Below are positions 28,026 through 35,423 of a stretch of 64,000 nucleotides of DNA, piece after piece. Origin of the DNA: Arabiibacter massiliensis (GTDB taxonomy: Bacteria > Actinomycetota > Coriobacteriia > Coriobacteriales > Eggerthellaceae); assembly GCF_900169505.1 (NCBI RefSeq), contig NZ_LT827021.1, forward strand, positions 1,178,001 through 1,242,000. Direction: 5' to 3'. The position numbers were made by a program, and so were the translations under genes. Numbering within the stretch: position 1 is the first letter of the stretch; each line of letters begins with the position of its first letter. The notes below the pieces were generated by a model. That model made no database searches. It was not told the DNA's origin and saw nothing but the letters and a program-made list of their open reading frames with translations.

Positions 28026-29222
28026 TCAGTAGCGCTTGACCAGCCCCAGGATGTTGTCGTGGCAGAGCTTCTGCGCGGTCTCGGGCGAGAGCTTGTCCAG
28101 GAGCGCGTAGTACTTCGTCACCTCTTCGGGATAGGTTCCCCAGTGGCCCACCTTGTCGGTGCCCACCATGAAGCGGTCGGGCCACTTCTCCATGAGCGCC
28201 GCCCAGTCGTCCATCGTGTCGCCGTCCTTGAAGCCGTCGGGGTTCTCCTCGAGGAAGTAGTAGTTGTACACGATCCACGAGATGTCGATCCACAGGTTCT
28301 CGTTCTGGCTCAGCAGCTCGTCGGCGATGGACGCCAGGTGCGGCACCTCCACGCGCCGCGAGATGCCGATGTGCGCCCAGATGAGCTTGCAGTCGCGGTT
28401 GTGCGCGAGCGCGGCCTTCAGCTCGTCGAGGTAGAGCACCTCCGGCGTGCTGGCCGCCGTGATGTTGTGGTGCACGAGCACGGGAAGCCCCTGCTCGGCG
28501 CCCAGGTCGAAGATCTCGAGGAACGCCGGGTGGTCGAGGTGCGGCGGCTCGCCGTACGTGAGCGCCGTGAGGTCGTCGTGGCGGCTCATGAGCTCGCCGA
28601 TGCCGGCGAACGTGTCGGGGTAGATGCGCAGCAGCTGGCGTATGTGGTCGGCGGCGAAGCGGTCGTTGGGGTTGATGCCGCAGATGAACGGGAAGAAGCG
28701 CCCGCGCACCTCGGGCGGCTGGGCCAGCAGGTCCTCGATGGTGAGGAAGTCGGTGCCGGAATAGTAGTAGCAGCGCGAGTCGTTGCTGAGATAGTAGCTG
28801 GGCGCCTTGTCGGCGTCCTCGTCCCACTGCTTGGCCATGGCCATGCCGAAGATCACGGCCTGCGACACCCCGCAGGCGTCCATGGCCAGCGTGAGCGCCT
28901 CGTAGCCGTCGGTCTGCTGGAGGAAGTCCACGTAGTGCAGGTGGCTGCCCACCACGTCGTAGCGCACGCCCTCGGCCGGCTGGGCTGCGGCGGGCGTCTG
29001 CGGGGCTTGCTCGGCCTGCGGCGCGGCGGCCTCGCCGGCGGGCGGCTGCTCGGAGCCTTCCGGCTCGCCTGCCGCTCCCGCGTTCGGGACGGCGCATCCC
29101 CCCAGCATGCCGAGCGTTCCCGCAGCGGCTCCGGCGGCGGCCAGCTCCACGAAGCGCCGCCGCGAGATGGGCGCTCCCTCGTCCCTGGGCAGTTCTCCGC
29201 GGCGCGCGTGTCCGTCGTTCAT
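28026..29222 (-). CDS. Tat-exported lipoprotein amidohydrolase
   Basis: A 398-residue protein with a twin-arginine signal (PISRRRFVEL), a lipobox (MLGGC) and a Pro/Ala/Gln-rich spacer to about residue 85. The rest fits the amidohydrolase-2 (TIM-barrel decarboxylase/hydrolase) family: GSHLHYVDF near the start of the barrel, PVLVHHN, IWAHIGI and the late Asp in MVGTDKVGHWG. The substrate is unknown. It converges on the LuxR gene with a 16-bp gap. Confidence 0.75.
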   Translation of the reverse strand: MNDGHARRGELPRDEGAPISRRRFVELAAAGAAAGTLGMLGGCAVPNAGAAGEPEGSEQPPAGEAAAPQAEQAPQTPAAAQPAEGVRYDVVGSHLHYVDFLQQTDGYEALTLAMDACGVSQAVIFGMAMAKQWDEDADKAPSYYLSNDSRCYYYSGTDFLTIEDLLAQPPEVRGRFFPFICGINPNDRFAADHIRQLLRIYPDTFAGIGELMSRHDDLTALTYGEPPHLDHPAFLEIFDLGAEQGLPVLVHHNITAASTPEVLYLDELKAALAHNRDCKLIWAHIGISRRVEVPHLASIADELLSQNENLWIDISWIVYNYYFLEENPDGFKDGDTMDDWAALMEKWPDRFMVGTDKVGHWGTYPEEVTKYYALLDKLSPETAQKLCHDNILGLVKRY

Positions 29223-29412
29223 ATGCTCCCCTTTCCTGCGGTGCGATCCTTGATGATAGGGCTTCGATCACAGCAAACCAGCATCAAGGCGAGTCTAGCA
29301 CGCAGCGGCGGCCGAGCGCACGCCCGAGCCGAAGAGCGTATACTGGACGGGAGCCCGACGGGACCCGCTCGCGCGCGGGGCCGGGACGATCACCCGACCG
29401 AAAGGAGCAGGC

Positions 29413-29823
29413 ATGGAACCCATGGACGAAGTGCTGGCCTACCTCAAGGAGAACCCCACCTACTACCTGGCCACCGTGGACGCGAACGGCGACCCGCAGG
29501 TGCGGCCCTTCGGCACCGTCGCGAAGTTCGACGGGCGGCTCATCATTCAGACGGGCAACTCGAAGGCGGTGTTCAAGGAGATGATGGCGCATCCGCGCAT
29601 CGCCATCTCGGCTGCGAGCGCCGACGGGATGTCGTGGCTGCGGCTTTCCGCCGATGCCGTGCGCGACGACCGCCGCGAGGCGCGTGTGGCGGCGCTCGCC
29701 GACTACCCCGAGCTGCATAGCATGTACGACCCCGACGACGGCAACTGCGAGGCCGTGGCCCTGGAGAACGTCTCGGCAGCGTTCTGCGACTACTCGGGCG
29801 CGCCCCGCGTCGTGGAGTTCTAG
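29413..29823 (+). CDS. Pyridoxamine 5'-phosphate oxidase-like flavin-binding protein
   Basis: A 136-residue single-domain split-barrel protein: YLATVDANGDPQVRPFGTV and QTGNSKAVFKEMMAHPRIAI are typical of small PPOX-family proteins that bind FMN, F420 or heme. AAAGGAG lies upstream. The 3' end overlaps recQ, on the other strand, by four bases. The reaction cannot be read from the sequence. Confidence 0.8.
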   Translation: MEPMDEVLAYLKENPTYYLATVDANGDPQVRPFGTVAKFDGRLIIQTGNSKAVFKEMMAHPRIAISAASADGMSWLRLSADAVRDDRREARVAALADYPELHSMYDPDDGNCEAVALENVSAAFCDYSGAPRVVEF

Positions 29824-31754
29824 CCCTCCTTTCGGGCGTCGTCGCCCTCATGCTCCCAGGCGGCGAGCTCTTCGAGGAAGGCCTCGCCGTAGCGGGCGAG
29901 CTTGGTGGCGCCTACGCCGCTGACCTCGAGGAACTCGTCGTCGGTGGCGGGGCGCCGCACGCACATGTCGCGCAGCGTGGCATCCGAGAACACGATGTAG
30001 GGAGGCACGCCGGCCTCGTCGGCCAGGCGCTTGCGCAGCGCGCGCAGACGCTCGAAGAGCTCCGGGTCGGCCTCGCCCGATGCGGCCGCCGTGCCCGAGC
30101 CGCCGAACACGCGGCCCGCGCCCCCGGCGCTCCGCACGCGCTCGGCCTTGCGCACGACCTTCTTCATGGTGAGCGAGAAGCCCTCCGCCGCAGCCTCGCG
30201 GGCGCGCGGGCCGAGGCCCACCGTGGGGTACGCGCCCTCGGCGATGACGAGGTAGCCGCCGGCGGCCAGAAGCTCGATGACCTCCTTGACCTGCGCAGCC
30301 GACGCGTCCACCGTGTCGTAGCTGGCCGCCTCGTCCAGATGCAGGTCGAGCACCTTCGCGCTCTTCGACCCGCGCAGCACGTCCACCACGACGCCCTTGC
30401 CGAAGCGCCCGCGCAGCTCCTTCACGCACCGCATGACCGCGCGCGCCGTGCCCGTGACGTCCACCGCGTCGAAGGCGCCCTCGCAGTTGGAGCAGTTGGC
30501 GCACCCCTTGCCATCCTGAGCGGAGGCGCGCAGCGCCGAGTCCGCCTCGTCCTCGCCGAAGTAGTTCAGGATGTAGCGCCGCAGGCAGCCTGTGGTGTGG
30601 CAATAGCCTGTCATGGCCTCGAGCAGGCGGCGGCGCGAGGCGCGCACGGCGTCGGCCTCCTCGGGCGTGAGCTCCTCGTTGCCCGACTCCTGCTCGATGA
30701 AGAAGCGGCAGGTGGACACGTCGCCGTCGCTCCACAGAAGCATGCACGTGGACGGCTCGCCGTCGCGCCCGGCGCGGCCCGCCTCCTGGTAGTAGGCCTC
30801 GATGCTGCCGGGCATGTTGTGATGGATGACGTAGCGCACGTTGGACTTGTCGATGCCCATGCCGAACGCGTTCGTGGCCACCATCACCGGCGCGTCGTCG
30901 GCGATGAACGCGCGCTGGCTCTCCGTGCGCTCGGCCGCCGGCATGCCCGCATGGTAGCGCGCCGCGCGCACGCCGGCAGCGACGAGCGCGGCATGCACCT
31001 TGTCGGTGTCCTTGCGGGTGGAGCAGTACACGATGCCCGAATCACCCGGGTGCGCTAGCGCGTAGCTCCCGATCCAGGCGAGCTTCTTCTTCGGCTCCAT
31101 GCGCTCCACGCCGAAGTAGAGGTTCGGACGGTCGAACCCCGTGACCACCTCGTAGGGATCGCGCAGATCCAAGAGCCGCACAATGTCGCGGCGCACGCGC
31201 TCGGTGGCCGTGGCGGTGAACGCCGCCACGACAGGGCGCTGCGGCAGCTGCGCGATGAAGTCGCCGATGGCCAGGTACGACGGGCGGAAGTCCTGCCCCC
31301 ATTGGGACACGCAGTGCGCCTCGTCCACGGCCACGAGCGGGATGGCCGCCTGCGCGGCGAACTCAAGGAAGCGCGGATCGGCCAGCCGCTCCGGCGCCAC
31401 GTACATGATCTGGTAGGCGCCCGCAAGCGCGCGGCGCAGCACCGTGGCCTGCTGGCCGGGCGTGAGCGTGGAGTTGAGGTAGGCGCCGCGCACGCCCGCG
31501 TCGAGGAGCGCGCGCACCTGGTCGCCCATGAGCGACACGAGCGGGCTCACCACGAGCGCGAGCCCGTCCATCACGATGCCGGGCACCTGGTAGCACACCG
31601 ACTTGCCCGCGCCCGTGGGCATGACCGCGAGCGCGTCGCGGCCGGCGAGGATGGCGTCCACCACTCCCGCCTGCCCCGGCCGGAACCCGTCGTAGCCGAA
31701 ATGCTCCTTGAGCGCGCGCCGCGCGAGATCGCTGTCGTCCGCCATGCCTGCCAT
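29820..31754 (-). CDS. recQ: ATP-dependent DNA helicase RecQ
   Basis: A 644-residue helicase with the full bacterial RecQ order. The helicase core has the Q motif FGYDGFRPGQ, Walker A PTGAGKSVCYQ, DEAHC and QEAGRAGRDGEP. The zinc region runs from CLRRYILNYFGED to CANCSNC, followed by a winged helix and a C-terminal HRDC domain (FLEVSGVGATKLARYGEAFL). Between the first and second zinc Cys groups about eleven residues (LRASAQDGK area, 405-415) are encoded by a fragment of repeat family A. ATG codons at 31754 and 31745 are both possible starts. Confidence 0.93.
   Translation of the reverse strand: MAGMADDSDLARRALKEHFGYDGFRPGQAGVVDAILAGRDALAVMPTGAGKSVCYQVPGIVMDGLALVVSPLVSLMGDQVRALLDAGVRGAYLNSTLTPGQQATVLRRALAGAYQIMYVAPERLADPRFLEFAAQAAIPLVAVDEAHCVSQWGQDFRPSYLAIGDFIAQLPQRPVVAAFTATATERVRRDIVRLLDLRDPYEVVTGFDRPNLYFGVERMEPKKKLAWIGSYALAHPGDSGIVYCSTRKDTDKVHAALVAAGVRAARYHAGMPAAERTESQRAFIADDAPVMVATNAFGMGIDKSNVRYVIHHNMPGSIEAYYQEAGRAGRDGEPSTCMLLWSDGDVSTCRFFIEQESGNEELTPEEADAVRASRRRLLEAMTGYCHTTGCLRRYILNYFGEDEADSALRASAQDGKGCANCSNCEGAFDAVDVTGTARAVMRCVKELRGRFGKGVVVDVLRGSKSAKVLDLHLDEAASYDTVDASAAQVKEVIELLAAGGYLVIAEGAYPTVGLGPRAREAAAEGFSLTMKKVVRKAERVRSAGGAGRVFGGSGTAAASGEADPELFERLRALRKRLADEAGVPPYIVFSDATLRDMCVRRPATDDEFLEVSGVGATKLARYGEAFLEELAAWEHEGDDARKEG
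30510..30542. repeat. Family A repeat fragment within recQ, copy A7
   Basis: GCCATCCTGAGCGGAGGCGC matches the left end of copies A1 and A4 with a one-base insertion; the match continues through GCAGCGCCGAGTC. It is read in frame on the minus strand as part of the RecQ zinc region. Confidence 0.65.
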
Positions 31755-31779
31755 GCTCCCTTCGAACGGCCGAGGAGGG

Positions 31780-31986
31780 CTAGAGCAGCCCGCCCTCTTC
31801 CAAGCGCTTCTCGAAATCGTTCTTGTACGTCCTGCGCAGATAGCTTTTCGCTACATCCCATCGGGCGGCTCTGTTAAATTCAGAAATCCTGAATTTAACA
31901 GAGCCGCCCGCTTCCGACAACTCCCCTGATTCGAATACTCTTTCCGGAGGAAGGGTAGACGAAGCCTCAACTACCGAGGAAATCAC
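31780..31986 (-). pseudogene. Possible 3' remnant of an unidentified gene
   Basis: A 68-codon minus-strand frame that can only start at GTG and has a stop just upstream in frame. Its last part (AKSYLRRTYKNDFEKRLEEG) reads like the true C-terminal helix of a protein, but I do not recognise the family. The long hairpin at 31862-31910 lies within it. Confidence 0.25.
31862..31910. repeat. 22-bp perfect hairpin with 5-nt loop
   Basis: The arms at 31862-31883 and 31889-31910 are perfect reverse complements (from CGGGCGGCTCTG through TTAAATTCAG) around the loop AAATC. It could end transcription coming from the HigBA-like gene, but there is no T-run. Confidence 0.6.
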
Positions 31987-32076
31987 GGCAGTTCAAAGCG
32001 AAGAGCCGGCAAGTGCGAAGCGCAGGTTCCACGATCCGGGCCTCAGGGGAGTTCAAACTCCGAACGCGGGATCACC

Positions 32077-32715
32077 TCATCGGCCGCAGCCCTCTTTCTC
32101 GCTTCCTTCGTCGTCGCAACCCCCATCCGCCACGCTCTCGATGGCGTCCAGATCCTCGCGACGCAGCTCAAGCGTGTCCCAGAGGTCGACGCCGCGCTGC
32201 AGGGCGAGCCAGTATTCGGCCGAGGTTCCGAACAGGCGGGCGAGGCGCAGGGCCATGTCGGTGCTCAACGCGCGGCGCTCGCGGACGAGCTCGTTCACCG
32301 ATTGGCGCGACACGCCGAGGCGCTTCGCGAGGCCCGCCACTGTGAGCCCATAAGCGGGCATGAGCTCCTCGCGCAGCACCTCGCCGGGATGCGTGGGCCG
32401 ACGCGCCACGATGGTCAGCTGCCGGCTCGGGCCCTTCTCGCGCTCCCGCTCCGATTCGATGAACCCCACGTCGAAGGCGTTCCCGTCCTCGAATCGAAAC
32501 TGGAGGAGCTGCCCGTCCTCCATCGCGACGGCGCACCGGCCGCCTTCCCGCTCGTCCACGGCGCGCATCCTGCCGCCGAACGATCCGCGCACGTCCGCCA
32601 ACGAGATCGCCGCATCGACCATGTCCATCCCGCGCACGACGCTGCGGGACGCGGCTCCGTGCGCCCCGTCCGAGAAAAGGCTTTCCGCGCTGCTCTGTGA
32701 GAACGTCTTGATCAT
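32077..32715 (-). CDS. Fused HigB-like toxin and HigA-like antitoxin
   Basis: A 212-residue protein. Residues 1-88 resemble a HigB/RelE-fold toxin: MIKTFSQSSAESLFSDGAHG at the start, MVDAAISLADV, and FRFEDGNAFDVGF near the end. Residues 106-180 are a HigA-type XRE antitoxin (THPGEVLREELMPAYGLTVA, HTH RLGVSRQSVNELVRERR, LFGTSAEYWLALQRGVDLW). Normally these are two genes. The toxin half lacks obvious catalytic basic residues at its C-terminus and may now be only a structural or regulatory part. A strong promoter places the transcript start at the ATG itself, with a palindrome between -35 and -10 that suits self-repression. Confidence 0.7.
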   Translation of the reverse strand: MIKTFSQSSAESLFSDGAHGAASRSVVRGMDMVDAAISLADVRGSFGGRMRAVDEREGGRCAVAMEDGQLLQFRFEDGNAFDVGFIESEREREKGPSRQLTIVARRPTHPGEVLREELMPAYGLTVAGLAKRLGVSRQSVNELVRERRALSTDMALRLARLFGTSAEYWLALQRGVDLWDTLELRREDLDAIESVADGGCDDEGSEKEGCGR

Positions 32716-32750
32716 AGCATGATTGTAATGCGTCACGTGACAAGTGTCAA
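32716..32750 (-). promoter_or_regulatory. Consensus promoter and operator of the HigBA-like gene (leaderless)
   Basis: On the minus strand TTGACA (32745-32750), a 17-bp spacer and TACAAT (32722-32727) form a near-perfect sigma-70 promoter. Seven bases downstream is the A of the ATG at 32715, so the mRNA should be leaderless. The palindrome GTCACGTGAC (32732-32741) fills the spacer and is a good operator candidate. Confidence 0.8.
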
Positions 32751-32760
32751 GCGAATCGAG

Positions 32761-32789
32761 TTGCGAAAACCGACCCTCCCCCGTATAGT
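32761..32789 (+). promoter_or_regulatory. Promoter of the iminopeptidase-like gene
   Basis: TTGCGA (32761-32766), 17 bp, TATAGT (32784-32789). It is divergent from the HigBA-like promoter with only 10 bp between the -35 boxes, so binding of the HTH protein could affect both. Confidence 0.6.
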
Positions 32790-32853
32790 GATGCACAGGC
32801 CCGGGCGTCGCGCGAGGCGGCGCCGGCCGACCGCCGAACCGGAAGGAGGCCCC

Positions 32854-33741
32854 ATGGCCAACATTCGCGAAGAGTACGTGGACTACCTCGGATTCAAGAC
32901 CTACTGCAAGATCGTGGGCGAGAACGCGCCGGGCAAGAAGACGCTGCTCGTGCTGCACGGCGGCCCGGGCGACTGCCACAACTACCTCCTGCCCTACGCC
33001 GAGCTGGCCGACCGCTACGGCCGCCAGGTGGTGTTCTACGACCAGATAGGCTGCGGCAAGTCGATGATCCCCCACCAGGAGGACGACTTCTACACCTACG
33101 ACCTGTGGGTGAACGAGTTCTACACGGTGCGCGAGGCGTTGGGCCTGGACGACATCCACCTGTTCGGCAACTCGTGGGGCGGGATGCTGGGGATGCTCTG
33201 CATGATGAAGGATGACACCGGCGTGAACTCGTTTACCATCAACTCGTCGCCCGTGTACATCCCCACGTGGCTTTCCGAGGCGAACCGCCTGATCAAGTAC
33301 ATGCCCGAGGATATGCAGAAGGCCATCGCCGAAGCCGAGCGCACCGGCGACTACGAGACGCCCGAGGCGAAGGCCGCCTACGACGAGTACTACAAGCGCC
33401 ACGTGGTGGGCGTGTACGAGAAGGACTACCCCGACTACATCAACGACACGTTCGCCGGCGTGGGCGAATGCTATATGGTCATGCAGGGCGCGAGTGAGTT
33501 CGTGGTCACTGGCAAGATGAAGGACTGGGACATCCGCGAGGGCGTGAAGAACATCAAGGTGCCATGCATGGCGCTTTCGGGCACCGATGACGAGGGAACG
33601 CCGCTCGTGGTGAAGGAGGGTGTCGACCTCATCCCCGGCTGCGAGTGGACGCTCATCCAGGGCGCGCCGCACATCGCCAACGTCACGCACAAGGACGAGT
33701 GCCTGGAAGCCGTCGAGGACTTCATGAGCCGCCACGAGTAA
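32854..33741 (+). CDS. Proline iminopeptidase-like alpha/beta hydrolase
   Basis: A 295-residue S33-family hydrolase. The oxyanion-hole motif HGGPGDCHNYLLP, the nucleophile elbow GNSWGGMLG, the Asp in SGTDDEGTP and the late His in APHIANV give a complete triad. The family removes N-terminal proline or similar residues from peptides in the cytoplasm; no signal peptide is seen. GGAAGGAGG precedes the ATG at 32854. Confidence 0.82.
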   Translation: MANIREEYVDYLGFKTYCKIVGENAPGKKTLLVLHGGPGDCHNYLLPYAELADRYGRQVVFYDQIGCGKSMIPHQEDDFYTYDLWVNEFYTVREALGLDDIHLFGNSWGGMLGMLCMMKDDTGVNSFTINSSPVYIPTWLSEANRLIKYMPEDMQKAIAEAERTGDYETPEAKAAYDEYYKRHVVGVYEKDYPDYINDTFAGVGECYMVMQGASEFVVTGKMKDWDIREGVKNIKVPCMALSGTDDEGTPLVVKEGVDLIPGCEWTLIQGAPHIANVTHKDECLEAVEDFMSRHE

Positions 33742-33757
33742 GACGGCGCGCCCCGGT

Positions 33758-34018
33758 TGTCTGAGCGAAGGCGGCGAAGCCGCCTGAGTCGAAGGATTCC
33801 CTGCGGCGCCAGCTGTGAGGTTTCCGGCTAACGCCGCAGGGGATCCTTCGACTCCGGCCTGCGGCCTCCGCTCAGGATGACAAGAGGGGGGACCGCTTCG
33901 CTCGCTCAGGATGACAAGAGGAAGGACCGCTTCGCTCGCTCAGGATGACAAGAGGAAGGACCGCTTCGCTCGCTCAGACGCTTAGACAAAAAGGAGAGTT
34001 CGCCCGCTCAGGACGACA
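33758..34018. repeat. Family A repeat array, copy A3
   Basis: A long inverted pair (TGTCTGAGCGAAGGCGGCG ... with ... CCGCTCAGGATGACA) is followed by tandem copies of a unit GGACCGCTTCGCTCGCTCAG with ATGACAAGAGG between them. A final divergent unit at 33998-34018 overlaps the next gene and supplies its stop codon. Confidence 0.85.
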
Positions 34019-35324
34019 CGGGGCGCGGCAGGAAGCCGTCGAGTTCGGCGTCCAGCTCGGGGATGCGCTTCACACGGGGATGCTCGTCGAGCTTGCCGCG
34101 CGCCATCACCAGGGTCACATCGCGCAGGGCCTCCAGGTTCTCCAGCGGGTTCTCCCTGGTCACGATGAGGTCGGCTGCCTTGCTCTCCTCGACCGATCCC
34201 GTCTCCTCCCCCAGCCCCAGGATGCGCGCGTTGCCGAGCGTGGCCGTGTGCAGGGCCTGCTGACGGGAGGCACCAACGAAGCGCTCGAAGTACACCACCT
34301 CGCGCCACATGTCGTAGTGCGTGATGTAGGGGCACGACGAGTCGGTGCCGAGCCCCACCGGGATGCCGGCCGCGAGCGCCTGCTGGGCGGCGCGCACGAT
34401 GCCCTCGTACACGATGCGGCCGTTCTCCTTCTGCACCTCGGTGGACTTCGTCTTCTCAGGCGGCAGCTCAACGAACGGCAGGGCAGGCGAGACGGTGCAG
34501 GTGAGCGACGAGGCGCAGCCGACGCCGTTCTTCTTGAAGAGCGCCAGCAGCCCGTCGTCGAGCTCCGCACCGTGCTCGATGGTGTCGACGCCGGCCTCGA
34601 GGCCCACGCGCACGCCCTCGGCGCTCTCGATGTGCGCGGCCGTGGGGAGGCCCAGCTTATGCGCCTCGTCTACCGCGGCGCTCGCGATGTCCGGCGACAT
34701 GCGCAGCACGCCCGGCTCGCCCGGCACCTCGGCGTCGAACACACCGCCCGTGATGAACAGCTTGATCAGGTCGCATTTGCGCGCGAAGCACGTGCGCACG
34801 ATCTCGCGCGCCTCCTCGGGCGTGTTCGCGATGCGCGCGAACAGCCCCGCGCCGTGGCCACCGGACACCGTGACGCCCGTGCCCGACGTGAGCAGGCGCG
34901 GCCCGGGGAACCTCCCGGCGTTGATGGCATCGCGCACGTCCACGTCGGCGAAGCCGGGGTCGCCCACGCTGCGCACGGTGGTCACGCCGCTGGCCAGCTG
35001 GGCCTGCGCGTGGCTGCGGATCATGCGCCGCAGCGCCCACATTCCCACCGGGTTGCTGGTGACCTTGTCGATGAGGTCGCCCGCCCCGCCCGCGCTCATG
35101 GGCTTGCCCGAGCCGCACAGGTGCACATGCGCGTTCACCAGCCCCGGCATGAGGTACGCGCCAGCGAGGTCGATCTCGCGCGCGCCGGCCGGCCCCACCG
35201 TGGTGGCAGCGGGCCCCACGCGGTCGATGCGTCTATCGTCGTCCACCACCACCGTCATGTTGGGCTGAGGCTCCATCTGCTCCGTGCCGTCGAGCACCGT
35301 CGCATGCGTGAACACGTACGCCAT
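34008..35324 (-). CDS. Prolidase-like cytoplasmic amidohydrolase
   Basis: A 438-residue metal-dependent hydrolase of the imidazolonepropionase/Xaa-Pro dipeptidase-like group. AYLMPGLVNAHVHLCGSG gives the first metal His pair, LIKLFITGG the probable carboxylated Lys, AAHIES and IEHGAEL the later His residues, and LGTDSSCP the metal Asp. The ATG at 35324 matches the family start. The last residues VSS and the stop come from a family A unit. It converges on the iminopeptidase-like gene; both may act on peptides, but this is inference. Confidence 0.78.
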   Translation of the reverse strand: MAYVFTHATVLDGTEQMEPQPNMTVVVDDDRRIDRVGPAATTVGPAGAREIDLAGAYLMPGLVNAHVHLCGSGKPMSAGGAGDLIDKVTSNPVGMWALRRMIRSHAQAQLASGVTTVRSVGDPGFADVDVRDAINAGRFPGPRLLTSGTGVTVSGGHGAGLFARIANTPEEAREIVRTCFARKCDLIKLFITGGVFDAEVPGEPGVLRMSPDIASAAVDEAHKLGLPTAAHIESAEGVRVGLEAGVDTIEHGAELDDGLLALFKKNGVGCASSLTCTVSPALPFVELPPEKTKSTEVQKENGRIVYEGIVRAAQQALAAGIPVGLGTDSSCPYITHYDMWREVVYFERFVGASRQQALHTATLGNARILGLGEETGSVEESKAADLIVTRENPLENLEALRDVTLVMARGKLDEHPRVKRIPELDAELDGFLPRPVSS

Positions 35325-35423
35325 CTTCCTACCGCCTTTCTCGCCCGATTCGCTCCGCTCAGTATACGCCCGCATCCGCCATCGCGCGCTATACTATCAC
35401 CATCATCGAGCGAAGGACGATCC

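Larger units (their letters stand above)
31755..32076. other. 322-bp AT-richer spacer between recQ and the HigBA-like gene
   Basis: It holds a 22-bp perfect hairpin, a short minus-strand frame and an 11-bp inverted pair (AACTCCCCTGA at 31919, TCAGGGGAGTT at 32043). The base composition is clearly less GC-rich than its flanks, which suggests decayed or foreign DNA. Confidence 0.5.

Noticed and set aside
31919..32053. An additional family D element (11-bp inverted pair, 113-bp spacer)
   Set aside because: The arms are short, the spacer is outside 102-104 bp and none of the family D interior motifs is present.
33758..34018. CRISPR array
   Set aside because: The repeated units are direct tandem copies of a REP-like sequence without unique spacers, and no cas genes are nearby.
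33945..35423. A long upstream extension of the protease-nucleotidase frame
   Set aside because: It runs antisense through the prolidase-like gene. The signal peptide starting at 35424 marks the real N-terminus.
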